Positions 9,100 through 19,290 of a stretch of DNA of 64,000 nucleotides are shown one piece after another (the stretch's first letter is position 1; each line of letters starts with the position of its first letter). The notes under the pieces are model-generated. The model was given only the letters and a program-made list of their open reading frames with translations, was not told the DNA's origin and did not search any database. This stretch comes from Leptospira inadai serovar Lyme str. 10 (GTDB lineage Bacteria; Spirochaetota; Leptospiria; Leptospirales; Leptospiraceae), in assembly GCF_000243675.2 (NCBI RefSeq), contig NZ_AHMM02000025.1, positions 372,001 through 436,000 of the forward strand, written 5' to 3'. Both the position numbers and the translations under genes were made by a program.

Positions 9100-11877
9100 T
9101 CAGTGGCCTCTGGATTTAAGGAGCTCATTCAATTTCTGTACGCCCGGACCTTCCTTATCTATGGCTAGGGCCGTTTCCAATATGGCCCGTGCTTCTTCCC
9201 ACCTTCCGAGCAGACGATAATTATCGCTCAAGTTGACTAAATTGGCCAATCTGTGGGGTTGAGATAAACGAACTTTTTCGGCAGCTCCGGTTGCGAGAGC
9301 ATATTCCTTGAGATGCTTATAGCAAATGGAAAGTAAAAACCAAATGTTCGGAGAATCCGGCTCGGCATCGAGATAAACTTCCATCCATTTAGCGGCAACC
9401 TCGTATTCCTTTTTATCATAATAAATTTGACCGAGTAATCGAATCGCCTCTTTAAAAGACGGCGTTATCTTAATCGCTTCCTCTAAGAGAATTATTGCGG
9501 TCGAAACTTCATGTTGCAGGACCAAAGCTTTTGCTTCCGAAAATTTTCGGACCGCCAAATCAGGATACGATTGCTTCGGTTCCGATACGACCGAAGCGAT
9601 CGACTCCTGATAACCGATCCTAATCAAAGATAAATCGTCGGATAAGGCTCCTAATTTATGAATCTGATTTACCACCGAGTCAAGATCTCCCTTTGCGGTC
9701 TCGACCACTCGTAAGAATACGGTTTCATCCTCGTTCATCGTCCATGCGTTGCCGTCTTGGGGGAGATTAATGTCGTCTCGCCCGTCCGACCCGACATATA
9801 TTACGTCCCCAGGCGATAAATTATATTCTAAAATTTTAAAGTTCATTTCGGAAGGAGAGCCTAGTTTCCGCAAAGTGAGCTCTTTTTCCAAGAAAGAAGC
9901 TAGGCCATCCCGATATAAAACGGTCCAAGGGTGCTCCGCATTAAAATACAACATTTTGCCCGTGCTTTCATTGATTAAGCCGAGAATCACCGACGCCATC
10001 ATCACGCCGTCGAAGGTTCTAAATATGTCATCAAGTTCACGATACGTATCGGTAATCCAATCCGCAGGACTGGTATCCAAAATTCTCCCTTTGCTTGCGG
10101 ATCGAGCCATGATATTATTCATCGCAGTACCGAGAACGATGGCTCCACCGGCACCTTGCATGGATTTCCCCATAGCATCGCCATTAATAAAGACGATCCA
10201 ACGATCCTTATCTTCTCCGAATAATAGGTTGCCACTGATACAAATATCTCCGCCTAATTCGGACTCCTTATTTTTAAAGGTGAATTTCTTTTTTTGCTCG
10301 ATATAAAAATTCGTACTAACGACCTGCGACTTATTCCAATTCGTCATCAAGGGTCGACTCAGTAGGGAAGTCAGATAGTAGTCTCCGTCCTGCTGTACCT
10401 TTAACGATTGAATCTCTTCCATCTTTTCGGTGACTTCTTTCGTCCTTGACTCCACCTTTTCTTCCAGCGTATCGGCATATTCCTCCAGCTTTGTCCTTCC
10501 TTCGAGGATGTTTTGAACCATATTATTAAACGCATCGCTTAAATAACCGATTTCGTCCTGGACAAGCACAGGGATCTTAACGTAAAGATTGCCTAAATTT
10601 ACTTCGCCCACTCCTTTTATGAGAGTGTTCAAGGGTCTTACCAAACTCCGATTGAAGAAAATCGGAAAAAGCGTAAGGATTACGATCACCAAAAATAAGG
10701 TTAGGATTGCGATCCATCGATTCGTCTCGTCCAGAAAGCTTCTATAATGCATATAAGGAAACGTGATTTGCAGAATTCTTCCGTGCTGAACATCTTGAAT
10801 ATAATAGGAAAAGAATAGATCCGTCGGTTTAGGAACGTATCTTTCCTTTCCTTGCGATGTCTTAGGCATATTTACGGTCGGAATTCTTTTTAGAAAACTT
10901 CCCGTAGCCTTGATCTTACCGATTTCCGTCGCTGCGATACTCGGGTTCGGCTCGTAACCGTCTCTGGCTAATAGAACCTTGGGTTTCTTAGATTCTTCCG
11001 GAATCGAAATCACGTATGCGATCGCCGTTCCGTCGGCTCTTCCCGTCGAAACGAAAGATAGTGCTTCCTTTAGGCTGATTTGATCGAATAACGATTCATT
11101 CCGTAAATTCAGAACCGTCGAAAACCCCTGGGCGAATACCAAGCTCGTTACCACGGTGATTCCTACGATCTTGGTCATAAAAGAGGTTTTATCTACGGTA
11201 TTGTTTATAAAGACGATCGTCAGCGAAAAATAACCGAATATCATGAATCCGACATACAGTTGCTGGAATATATGAAACTTAATATAACCTTCTCTTAATA
11301 GAAAGTTCGAGATGATCGGAACCAAATACGTTAAAACCATCGCCACGGACATTTGGGTTAATGCTTTCTTTTCCTCCGCTTTGCTCGCCCTGATCTTTCG
11401 GACTTGTATGACGATCATGATCAGTAAAAATGCGATCATTACGAGAGCGAGCAAACCACCTACGCTTGCCGGATACGTATAAATCTGCCCTTGAAAATCG
11501 AAGATCGGTTTATTCGTCAAAATTTGATAATACGAATAAGAGACAACGGATAATGCCAAAACAACCATTACGCTCAAAACGATTTTCGCCTCCTTGGGTC
11601 TATCGTTTCGAGGGTAAAGATATGAAAAGACGCACAAGAATAGCGTTCCAAACGCGGCGCCTGGACCGGTCAAGAGTCGATGATAGGCCGCTTCAGGATA
11701 AGGAAAAAGGGCCGAAATCAAAAACCCAAAATTGATCAAAAAAACCCATAGAAATAAAACCGAAAATGCGGCAGTGTATTTAGCTTTATTCTTGAGAGTA
11801 GCGAGAAAAACGAAGATAGTGAAGGTGAATATACAGCAAATGAGAGTGGAAATCGCCCAGGAATCGAAGTATAACAT
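9100..11877 (-). CDS. 7TM-HAMP-SpoIIE/PP2C phosphatase with C-terminal TPR
   Basis: This 925-aa sensor phosphatase is built in order from: a seven-helix membrane region (about 1-230, like the 7TM histidine-kinase sensor module); one further helix; an extracytoplasmic loop (about 256-385); a helix; a HAMP linker (about 410-465); a coiled coil; a SpoIIE-type PP2C domain (about 490-760); and TPR repeats (about 775-925). Metal-binding acids are kept, but in variant motifs: ELGGD, NGDAMGKSMQGAGGA (usually GD.SGKG), GSDGRDD (usually TDG..E) and LSDDLSLI. The protein should sense something at the membrane and dephosphorylate a Ser/Thr protein such as an anti-sigma antagonist. The target is unknown. 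It is a clear paralogue of the gene at 14252-17440, with which it shares the unusual QQDGDYYLTSLL-type stretch before the catalytic domain. Confidence 0.85.
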   Translation of the reverse strand: MLYFDSWAISTLICCIFTFTIFVFLATLKNKAKYTAAFSVLFLWVFLINFGFLISALFPYPEAAYHRLLTGPGAAFGTLFLCVFSYLYPRNDRPKEAKIVLSVMVVLALSVVSYSYYQILTNKPIFDFQGQIYTYPASVGGLLALVMIAFLLIMIVIQVRKIRASKAEEKKALTQMSVAMVLTYLVPIISNFLLREGYIKFHIFQQLYVGFMIFGYFSLTIVFINNTVDKTSFMTKIVGITVVTSLVFAQGFSTVLNLRNESLFDQISLKEALSFVSTGRADGTAIAYVISIPEESKKPKVLLARDGYEPNPSIAATEIGKIKATGSFLKRIPTVNMPKTSQGKERYVPKPTDLFFSYYIQDVQHGRILQITFPYMHYRSFLDETNRWIAILTLFLVIVILTLFPIFFNRSLVRPLNTLIKGVGEVNLGNLYVKIPVLVQDEIGYLSDAFNNMVQNILEGRTKLEEYADTLEEKVESRTKEVTEKMEEIQSLKVQQDGDYYLTSLLSRPLMTNWNKSQVVSTNFYIEQKKKFTFKNKESELGGDICISGNLLFGEDKDRWIVFINGDAMGKSMQGAGGAIVLGTAMNNIMARSASKGRILDTSPADWITDTYRELDDIFRTFDGVMMASVILGLINESTGKMLYFNAEHPWTVLYRDGLASFLEKELTLRKLGSPSEMNFKILEYNLSPGDVIYVGSDGRDDINLPQDGNAWTMNEDETVFLRVVETAKGDLDSVVNQIHKLGALSDDLSLIRIGYQESIASVVSEPKQSYPDLAVRKFSEAKALVLQHEVSTAIILLEEAIKITPSFKEAIRLLGQIYYDKKEYEVAAKWMEVYLDAEPDSPNIWFLLSICYKHLKEYALATGAAEKVRLSQPHRLANLVNLSDNYRLLGRWEEARAILETALAIDKEGPGVQKLNELLKSRGH

Positions 11878-12044
11878 GGAGCAACGGTTTTAACTTTTTA
11901 ACTATAAAAATCAAGAGTTTTCCCGTTAAAAGCCGACGTTCCTCTTCGATTAAAATCAAGGTAAGCTCCGCTCGGGGCGCCCATTCGTTTCGACATGAAA
12001 ATATTCATTCGGAAGCAAGAGAGAAAAATTTCGCTAAACGCGGA

Positions 12045-13661
12045 TCAATCTTGCGAGGCTAACGTTTCCGCTTCTTTTTCCAAAATCCGTATCGTTTCCG
12101 CAAGAAGTTCGCTCTTATTCAGTAATGAATCCATCGAAGATTGAAGTGTTGAAACGGCCTTCATAATCGCCCCCGAACCGGTGGCTTGCTCTTTCGACGC
12201 GGTCTCGATTTCCGACGAAAGGTTCCGAAGAGCGCTCAAACTGTCTAGGAAGCGACTATTCACGGTCTTTTGCTCGCTCAGAAGATCGTTCAATTGTGCA
12301 AATCGTTCTAAAAAATTTCGGAATAGAGTCTCCTGCTCTTCCACTTTGCTTGTCGCGGTGATAACCGATCTTTGCCCCTCTTGTACATGACTCGTGCTTT
12401 CACCGATAATTTTCGAAATTCTATCGGCATTTTCGGAACTACTTTCCGCGAGCTTGGATACTTCGGTTGCCACTACGGCAAATCCTCTGCCGGCTGCACC
12501 CGCCCTTGCGGCCTCAATCGAAGCGTTCAAGGAAAGAAGATTCGTCCTATCTGCCACGTCCGACATGATTTGATTCACTTCGCCTACCGATCGGAAGGAG
12601 TTCCCCAGGGAATCCAACGAAATGCGCAGAGCTTCCACAAATCTACTGACCGTTTTTCCGGCCTCTAAGACGATTTCCATATTTTTATTCAAATCCACGG
12701 AATGACCCGAAATTCTATCGATCAAAGTGTGAAGATTTCTACTTTCTCCCAATAGTCCCTCGATCCTGTAAAATTGATCTTTAACGGTTCCTGCAGAATG
12801 CTCGGTCTGGGCGAGGAACTCCTCCATCGTAGAACTAATTTCTTCAAATGAAGACGCATGGTCTCCGACGACTTCGGAAAGTTCTTCCGAAAAATCCCTG
12901 AGCTTTTTCGAATTCTCCCGTAAAGAAAGGGCAGACTGGGTCATTTTAAATTTCCCTTCTTCCAAATCGGCTCTGGATTTTTCTATAGCTGCGGCCTTTT
13001 CCTCTTCGGCGCTCTTTAATTTGGTAAAGATCGAAATCAAAGTTCTAACAATGAAGACGACCACCAATAAGAAGGCGATCTTTGTGAATTGCTCGGATAC
13101 AGGGGCGTAACCCGGCAGATTTACGATTTTCGGATCTTCGGTAAAAATCACGCCCGTAAGTTTTGCGTTAAAGATGACTATAACTTGGGAGATCGCCGCC
13201 AAGATACCCGTCCAGATAACAAAAGACGGAGAAAGTAGTAGTCCGGAATATATTATGTAAATCACATATATCGTAAAGAGCACGATTTGTCTGATGACTA
13301 CCGAGGCTTTTAAAGGATCCTCCCAAGTAGCGCCGATCATGACTAATGTCAATACGATTACGTCGAATAAGATGAATAGTCTTCCTAGGAAAGGGGAAAC
13401 TCCTCCTTCGAATCGGTTTTTATAAAAAGAATAAGTCGTATACAATACCATGACGGAGGTTCCGCCGATATACATCGAATTCTGAAAAACCGTGCTCAGT
13501 TTATATCCGATTGCGATCGAAGCAAAATAAAGAAAAATTAACCCGAAGCGGATTCGGTTAATCGTGATTGGGCCGGTCGCGACGATCCGATCCGCACCCG
13601 TTTGAGTCGACATAACGCTATTTTCATTTCTCTTCATAATGTTTTTACGATCTGATAACAT
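12045..13661 (-). CDS. Methyl-accepting chemotaxis protein without HAMP
   Basis: The longest form has 538 aa. The ATG codons at 13637 and 13613 are also possible starts, because none of the three has a clear ribosome site. Residues about 30-215 form five or six membrane helices with very short loops, so no periplasmic ligand domain is present. A helical signalling domain follows without a recognisable HAMP. The receptor hairpin tip is well conserved ([19 protein letters not shown], then [14 protein letters not shown]). Such receptors signal to CheA/CheW. With a membrane-embedded sensor, stimuli such as redox state, membrane energy or lipophilic compounds are plausible (inference). It sits between two paralogous sensor phosphatases, head to head with the OsmC gene. 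Confidence 0.88.
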   Translation of the reverse strand: MLSDRKNIMKRNENSVMSTQTGADRIVATGPITINRIRFGLIFLYFASIAIGYKLSTVFQNSMYIGGTSVMVLYTTYSFYKNRFEGGVSPFLGRLFILFDVIVLTLVMIGATWEDPLKASVVIRQIVLFTIYVIYIIYSGLLLSPSFVIWTGILAAISQVIVIFNAKLTGVIFTEDPKIVNLPGYAPVSEQFTKIAFLLVVVFIVRTLISIFTKLKSAEEEKAAAIEKSRADLEEGKFKMTQSALSLRENSKKLRDFSEELSEVVGDHASSFEEISSTMEEFLAQTEHSAGTVKDQFYRIEGLLGESRNLHTLIDRISGHSVDLNKNMEIVLEAGKTVSRFVEALRISLDSLGNSFRSVGEVNQIMSDVADRTNLLSLNASIEAARAGAAGRGFAVVATEVSKLAESSSENADRISKIIGESTSHVQEGQRSVITATSKVEEQETLFRNFLERFAQLNDLLSEQKTVNSRFLDSLSALRNLSSEIETASKEQATGSGAIMKAVSTLQSSMDSLLNKSELLAETIRILEKEAETLASQD

Positions 13662-13788
13662 GAATTTAGAATTGTATTTTCGGAAGAAATCGACACTTTT
13701 TATTTATCTATTAATGGAAAATCTGCCGCAATTTAAAGAAAGACAGTACAATTTCGACGTCTTGCAGAAAAAACATACGGAGCTAATA

Positions 13789-14250
13789 ATGTCAGAGCAT
13801 CGCATCCAACTAACCTGGAAAAAAGGACAAGAGGAATTTAAATACGAAGTCTATGATCGCACTCATACCATTCGCTTTGACGGAGGTCAAGAAATTCGAG
13901 GGTCTTCCACAACGTCCACTTATGGAAAAGCAGAGTTCACTAATCCTGAGGAAATGATAGCCGCAGCCCTCTCTAGCTGCCATATGCTTACGTTTCTAGC
14001 CGTGGCAGCTAAGCGCAAATACGTGGTTCTCGAATACGAGGACTTGGCGGTTTCTACGTTGGATAAAAATTCGGAAGGAAAGCAATCCGTCACAAAAATC
14101 GATATCCATCCGAAAACAAAATTTTCAAAAGAAAACGTTCCGACCGAAGAGGAGTTAAAACTTCTGCACCAGCTATCGCATAAAAGCTGCTTTATAGCAA
14201 ATTCGATCAAAGCCGAAGTTTTAATTCATCCGATTCTTTCGGAGAATTAA
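13789..14250 (+). CDS. OsmC/Ohr-family thiol peroxidase
   Basis: The frame is open from 13639. The ATG at 13789, preceded by GGAG at good distance, gives 153 aa, the normal OsmC size, and removes an unrelated-looking leader. The two redox cysteines are present: Cys64 in LSSCHML and Cys134 in SHKSCFIAN. The fold detoxifies organic hydroperoxides using the paired cysteines as dimer active site. SCHMLTFLAVAAKRK and the C-terminal HKSCFIANSIKAEV are family signatures. The gene ends 1 nt before the convergent phosphatase gene. It stands alone, with no OhrR-type regulator next to it. Confidence 0.9.
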   Translation: MSEHRIQLTWKKGQEEFKYEVYDRTHTIRFDGGQEIRGSSTTSTYGKAEFTNPEEMIAAALSSCHMLTFLAVAAKRKYVVLEYEDLAVSTLDKNSEGKQSVTKIDIHPKTKFSKENVPTEEELKLLHQLSHKSCFIANSIKAEVLIHPILSEN

Positions 14251-14251
14251 A

Positions 14252-17200
14252 TTAAGATTCTCTATTATCGAGATTTTCGTTAGCTTTCGGTTTACGATCT
14301 ATGTATTTTCGAAGTACGTCCCTAGTTTTTAAAATCGCTTCGTTATCGGGATCCAATCGTAACGCGGAATGAGTCATAACCATCGCACGGTCGTAATTTT
14401 TCAAAGCGATGTAGACTTGAGCCAGATTCATTAGGTTTTTAAGATGGTCCGGCTCTCGTAAGAGTAGTCGCTCTCCGAAATCCAGCGCTTTCCGGAGTTG
14501 TCCTGCTTTTCTCGCCGCAAAGGATGCAACGTATAGGATTTCCTTATCGACCGGTTTTATATTCAGATAATCTTCCGCATACCGAGCCGCTTTAGAGTAA
14601 TTTTTCATTTTTAGAAACAATCGAATAAAATTCTTTTTTACTTCCGGAATCCTACTGTTTAAGGATTCGGCCTGCTCTAAAAATGCTATGGCTTCGTCGA
14701 TTTCCTTATTTTGAGAAGTATCCTTAGCTTTTTTGAGAAGCTCTCTAACTTTCTCCTTTTGCTCCTCTTCGATACGGCGTTGTTCCGGGTCCGCTTCCTT
14801 AAACGACAATCTAATCAAAGATAAATCGTCCGTGAGATGACCTTTTCGAAGAATTCCATTATAAATTTCTTTTAAATCACCCTTGGCCTCTTCGACGAGT
14901 CTTAGGAACAGGCGTTCGTCATCATTGATGATTCTTCCCCCCTCTGCGTCCGTCCCGATCAAAATATCATCCCGTCCGTCCGAACCTGCGATTATCACAT
15001 CACCCGGTTCCAATTGGAAGGTTTTAATGAAGATTCGACCTTCCATTCCGGTCGTACCTAGTTTACGAAACATTAATTCGTCTTCGATAAAACTAGCGAT
15101 CCCATCACGATAAAGTACGGTCCACGGATGTTCGGCGTTAATAAAATAAAGGACCCCGACCTCATCGTCGATCAAACCGATGACGGATGAAACCAACATC
15201 GATCCGTCAAAGCTTTCAAAGACCTTATGCAATTCGGTGAAGGCGTTTTTTAGCCATCTCTCGGGGGATTGCGCCCGCATCGACTCCACAATTCTAGTTC
15301 TCTCGATGATCGACTCGAAGACAGCACCTAAAACCAAAGCGCCGCCTGCTCCTTGCATGGATTTTCCCATAGCGTCGGCATTTAGAAAAACCGTATAGGA
15401 ACGATCATGAAGTTCGATATGGTTGGAGATATTTAGATCCCCTCCAATTTCATCTTTATAGCGACGGAAGGTAAACTTTTTCTTTTGCTCCATCAAAAAG
15501 TCCACTTTCACGTTTTCTTGAATGGCCTTATTCGAACCGAGCGGCTTGATCAAAAGGGAAGTTAAGAAATAGTCTCCGTCCTGTTGTTGTTTTAACTCTC
15601 GTACTTCACCCAAAGTCTGTTCGAGTTCTTTCGTTCTTTCTTTTACTTTTTCTTCTAGCTCATTCGCGTACTGCTCGAGTCGCTTTCTCGCGGCCTGAAT
15701 GGATCTAGCCATTCTGTTAAATGAACGGGCGATAAAGCCTATTTCATCCTCGACCCTCGGTACTAGACGATAATCGAGATTTCCGGAATTCACTTCCGTC
15801 AAACCGACTACAACCTCGTCCATCGGAACGATTAGGGCGTATTGAAAAAAGAATCTGAACCCGATCGATACGATCAGAATTACCGCGATCAAAGAGGCGA
15901 CGAGAACCAAAGACGGCTCGTGTAAGAAGGCTCTAAGCGTCTTATAATGGAATCCTACCTCGTAAATTTTCCCGTTTTTTGGATGAACGAAATAATAAGC
16001 GACATAGAAAACGGGCTTTTGATCGCCTACATTATAAAATTTTGTTCCACGATAAATCCGTTCCCCCGCGTCGCGAATTACCGCTAAGGAAGATAGGGTT
16101 AGAACGGAAATATCGGTTTCGGATTTTCCTCTTTCGATCTCGTCGTTTATCTTTGATTTTACTTTTCCAAGCATTTCCGAAAGTCCGATCTCTTCCGATT
16201 GAAATAGTTTACCAATTGCCGCTTGGTCATTTTTCTTCGGAAGATGGGAAAATTTACTTCGTATTACGGAAAGTTTCTTTCGTAATAGATGAAAAAAGGA
16301 AATCATTTCGGCGTCCGAAACTTCCGCTTCTTTTTTACTGGAGAGGAATTGTAGAATCGCTTCCCGGTAACCGTAAAATTCCTTGGGCGCTTCTTTCAGA
16401 ATCGATTTAGATTTTTCCAAACGTTGCCCTGCAGGAAGAGTTCCCAAATTCGTCAGCAGGTTTCCGAAATGAAAGAATCGTACTTCGAGTTTGTCTTCGG
16501 CCGCAAACCTGGGATCCTTTGTGCCTTGTTCCGTTTCGAAGACGTCGTTAGAAGGGTCGTATGAAATTTCGTATGCGAAACCTTCGGGCTTCTCCTTATC
16601 CATTACGACAAGTTTGGTCTCTCTTATTTTTATTTGATCGAAAGACGCTTCGTAACCGTTTAGTACGGCATATCCCACCAATTGAAAGACGAGTAGGAAA
16701 GTCGCCATCGTTATTCCTACGATACGACTCAAGATCGTTGTCCTTTCCTTAGTCGTATTCACATAAACTACCAGGATCAAAAATAATCCCGTCACCAATC
16801 CTAAATCGGCGACTTGCTGGTACGCCGCTCTGGAAATCGAACCGTCTCGGCTAAGCGCGTTGGCAATACCCGGAAGTATAGTTATCACGCAGTAAGAAAG
16901 CATAATATAAATGACCGAACGGCGCTCTTTTCCCTTTTCGCCGACAGCCCTCCAAATTCCTGCGACTAAGAACGACACATTATAAATTAAAACGAGAAGC
17001 GAAAATAGCTTATAGAAAAGATGGGTTTCAAAGTCCCAGTAATGACTTCCCATTACGAAAGTTCGAACCGACTGAAGGGAAGCGATTACGTAGAACCCTG
17101 TAGTCAGGATCACTCCCAAATAGAGCAGGGCATACACGGAAAGTCCGAGTTTCACTCTTTTCGGTTGCGGAAAGTAAAAGAAGAAAATTAACAGCTGCGT

Positions 17201-17440
17201 ATAGCCGATCATCGGCGTGGGAATAACGATCCATCGATGGAAGATAGACCATTCTTCATAAGATACAAAGCCTATAACATATCCGAGGTGAAAGACAAAC
17301 GTGGCCAGGGAAGAAATTCCTAAGTGAAACGCCGCCTTGCTTCGATCTTTAATGGTAAGAAAAAAGAGAGAGACATATAACGCAAAGAGGGACGCGAGCA
17401 GAGAACCGAAGAAATAAAAATTAAGATAAATTTGGTCCAT
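14252..17440 (-). CDS. 7TM-HAMP-SpoIIE/PP2C phosphatase with TPR, second paralogue
   Basis: This 1062-aa protein has the same architecture as the 9100-11877 product: seven N-terminal helices plus an eighth, an extracytoplasmic region, a helix, HAMP (VPRVEDEIGFIARSFNRM), a coiled coil, PP2C and a TPR tail. The difference is the extracytoplasmic region, about 250 residues here (roughly 265-515) versus 130, largely helical, so the two proteins should sense different cues. Catalytic motifs are EIGGD, NADAMGKSMQGAGGA, GSDGRDD and LTDDLSLI, with the same departures from canonical SpoIIE as in the paralogue. The TPR region carries several repeats (about 900-1050) that could hold a protein partner. 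The protein probably dephosphorylates a Ser/Thr-phosphorylated regulator; which one is not shown. Confidence 0.85.
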   Translation of the reverse strand: MDQIYLNFYFFGSLLASLFALYVSLFFLTIKDRSKAAFHLGISSLATFVFHLGYVIGFVSYEEWSIFHRWIVIPTPMIGYTQLLIFFFYFPQPKRVKLGLSVYALLYLGVILTTGFYVIASLQSVRTFVMGSHYWDFETHLFYKLFSLLVLIYNVSFLVAGIWRAVGEKGKERRSVIYIMLSYCVITILPGIANALSRDGSISRAAYQQVADLGLVTGLFLILVVYVNTTKERTTILSRIVGITMATFLLVFQLVGYAVLNGYEASFDQIKIRETKLVVMDKEKPEGFAYEISYDPSNDVFETEQGTKDPRFAAEDKLEVRFFHFGNLLTNLGTLPAGQRLEKSKSILKEAPKEFYGYREAILQFLSSKKEAEVSDAEMISFFHLLRKKLSVIRSKFSHLPKKNDQAAIGKLFQSEEIGLSEMLGKVKSKINDEIERGKSETDISVLTLSSLAVIRDAGERIYRGTKFYNVGDQKPVFYVAYYFVHPKNGKIYEVGFHYKTLRAFLHEPSLVLVASLIAVILIVSIGFRFFFQYALIVPMDEVVVGLTEVNSGNLDYRLVPRVEDEIGFIARSFNRMARSIQAARKRLEQYANELEEKVKERTKELEQTLGEVRELKQQQDGDYFLTSLLIKPLGSNKAIQENVKVDFLMEQKKKFTFRRYKDEIGGDLNISNHIELHDRSYTVFLNADAMGKSMQGAGGALVLGAVFESIIERTRIVESMRAQSPERWLKNAFTELHKVFESFDGSMLVSSVIGLIDDEVGVLYFINAEHPWTVLYRDGIASFIEDELMFRKLGTTGMEGRIFIKTFQLEPGDVIIAGSDGRDDILIGTDAEGGRIINDDERLFLRLVEEAKGDLKEIYNGILRKGHLTDDLSLIRLSFKEADPEQRRIEEEQKEKVRELLKKAKDTSQNKEIDEAIAFLEQAESLNSRIPEVKKNFIRLFLKMKNYSKAARYAEDYLNIKPVDKEILYVASFAARKAGQLRKALDFGERLLLREPDHLKNLMNLAQVYIALKNYDRAMVMTHSALRLDPDNEAILKTRDVLRKYIDRKPKANENLDNRES

Positions 17441-17665
17441 AAAGAAGGGTAGCCTAAGAAGAATTTGATGAAAACAACGATCGTCAAGGAAAATAGTTTT
17501 TTATTCGATACCTTTGCCGGATCTCTTACAGTAAGACGCCTTTAATCTTCGCAGTGCGAATGCTCGAAATAGAGACTGTGTGGCCAAACAGTATCGAATG
17601 ATAGACGGATATTTAAGGAAAAAAATAACAAAATCGATTCGATTCGAAAATGGACACGGTCGCAG

Positions 17666-19123
17666 CTAGACCTGCCCACCCCAGCAAATATATTTCAGCT
17701 CCTGGTATTCTTCTATTCCGTATTTCGAACCTTCTCTTCCTATACCCGACTCTTTTATACCGCCAAACGGAACTTGTTCGGTTGACAGCAAACCTTCGTT
17801 TACCGAAACCATTCCGGCCTCGATCGACTCACTAACCCGCCAAATTCTGGCAGGGTCCGTCGTGTACAAGTAAGACGCTAAGCCGACTTTACTGGAATTG
17901 ACGATCCTTAACGCTTCCTCTTCCGTTTCAAAATGCAATACGGGTGCAAGAGGTCCGAAAGTCTCCTCCTGGAAACAAAGAGATGATTCGGAAACATTCG
18001 AAATGACCGTAGGTTCATGAAAATTACCGCCTAATTTATGAGGCTTTCCGCCTAATAGCAATTTGCCTCCACGCGCCAAAGCGTCCTCAACATGCTTACG
18101 CATTTTTATCAGAGCTGCGGAGTTAATGAGAGGACCCTGTTTTATATCTTCCTCAAAGCCGTTCCCTACCTTTAATTTGCTCGTTTCCTCCGCAAGAAGT
18201 TTAGAAAATTCCGCCGCAATGGAAGCTTCCACTAAAATTCGATTTGTGCAAACGCAGGTCTGTCCCGTGTTTCTGAATTTAGAGAGAACGGCCCCTTTAA
18301 CTGCTTCCTTTAAATTGGCGTCGGCAAAAACGATGAACGGCGCATTTCCTCCAAGTTCTAACGAGACCCTTTTTACACTCCGTGCGGCCTTTTCTAATAG
18401 AATTTTTCCCACTCTCGTAGAACCCGTAAAACTGATCTTACGCACGATCGGATTTTCCAAGAATTCGTCCGCGATAGGTTCCGGCTGACCTGTCACGACT
18501 TGAATGGCACCCGCCGGAAAACCGGCTTCTTGGGCGAGAGCAACCAGTGCCAATGCGGAAAACGGAGTAAGTTCGGACGGCTTTGCGATGACTACGCATC
18601 CGGCGGCAAGCGCCGGGCCGGCTTTTCTAGTAATCATTGCGCTCGGAAAATTCCAAGGAGTCAAAATTCCCGAGACGCCGACAGGCTCTTTCCAAGCGAG
18701 AAGACGAAGCTCTTTACGATGAGTAGGGATTATATCTCCGTACGTTCTCTTTGCCTCTTCACCGAACCATTCCAAGAACGAAGCCGCGTAGTCGATTTCT
18801 CCTCTCGATTCGGATAGAGGCTTCCCCTGTTCCCACGTCATGATTTTGGCCAGATCTTCCTTATGAAGAATCATCAGATCGGCCCAGGCACGCAGGAGCC
18901 TCGCTCGTTCTTTGCCGGTAGTCTTGGACCATTTTTTTTGCTCCAGTTCCGCAAAGTCTATAGCCCTTTTAACTTCCTCCCGTGGCAGATCCGGAATAGT
19001 CCCTATCTCGGTTTCCGTTGCCGGATCGAATACCGGAATCGTATTCGGCCAGGCATTCCAATGACCTGCATAAAAACAGGAAGTTCTAAATAACGAGGAT
19101 GAGGCGAGATTCGGATGATTCAT
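17666..19123 (-). CDS. gabD: Succinate-semialdehyde-type NAD(P)+ aldehyde dehydrogenase
   Basis: This is a 485-aa aldehyde dehydrogenase. The catalytic residues are visible: Asn158 in PWNFP, Glu256 in ELGGN and the nucleophile Cys290 in NTGQTCVCTNR. Cofactor residues are in TPWNFPSAM and FTGSTRVGK. Two cysteines two residues apart (Cys290, Cys292) match the redox-switch pair known from GabD-type enzymes. The best guess is oxidation of succinate semialdehyde to succinate, but substrate choice within this family cannot be settled from motifs alone. No transaminase (gabT) is adjacent. The gene shares an AT-rich divergent promoter region with the outer-membrane protein gene. Confidence 0.82.
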   Translation of the reverse strand: MNHPNLASSSLFRTSCFYAGHWNAWPNTIPVFDPATETEIGTIPDLPREEVKRAIDFAELEQKKWSKTTGKERARLLRAWADLMILHKEDLAKIMTWEQGKPLSESRGEIDYAASFLEWFGEEAKRTYGDIIPTHRKELRLLAWKEPVGVSGILTPWNFPSAMITRKAGPALAAGCVVIAKPSELTPFSALALVALAQEAGFPAGAIQVVTGQPEPIADEFLENPIVRKISFTGSTRVGKILLEKAARSVKRVSLELGGNAPFIVFADANLKEAVKGAVLSKFRNTGQTCVCTNRILVEASIAAEFSKLLAEETSKLKVGNGFEEDIKQGPLINSAALIKMRKHVEDALARGGKLLLGGKPHKLGGNFHEPTVISNVSESSLCFQEETFGPLAPVLHFETEEEALRIVNSSKVGLASYLYTTDPARIWRVSESIEAGMVSVNEGLLSTEQVPFGGIKESGIGREGSKYGIEEYQELKYICWGGQV

Positions 19124-19290
19124 AGTAATGCGGAATAATTTTCTCAGTAACCGGCTTTGACTACAGTTTTAGTAAAAAGTTATTTTTTTATTAAATTATA
19201 AACAAAAAAAGGGAAATATTTTAATCATTAATAGTTAACTAACTTAATTATCTGAATTGAATTTAAACGCTTTTCTCGAAGCCTTGTCAA
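19124..19290. promoter_or_regulatory. AT-rich divergent promoter region
   Basis: These 167 bp lie between the dehydrogenase (minus) and the outer-membrane protein gene (plus). They are markedly richer in A/T than the surroundings, with T-rich and A-rich runs and the short palindrome agttaact near 19231. This fits promoters for both genes, but exact -35/-10 boxes cannot be assigned with confidence. Confidence 0.4.

Noticed and set aside
13639..13788. N-terminal extension of the OsmC frame
   Set aside because: An ATG with GGAG at 13789 gives the normal family length, and the extension has no family resemblance.
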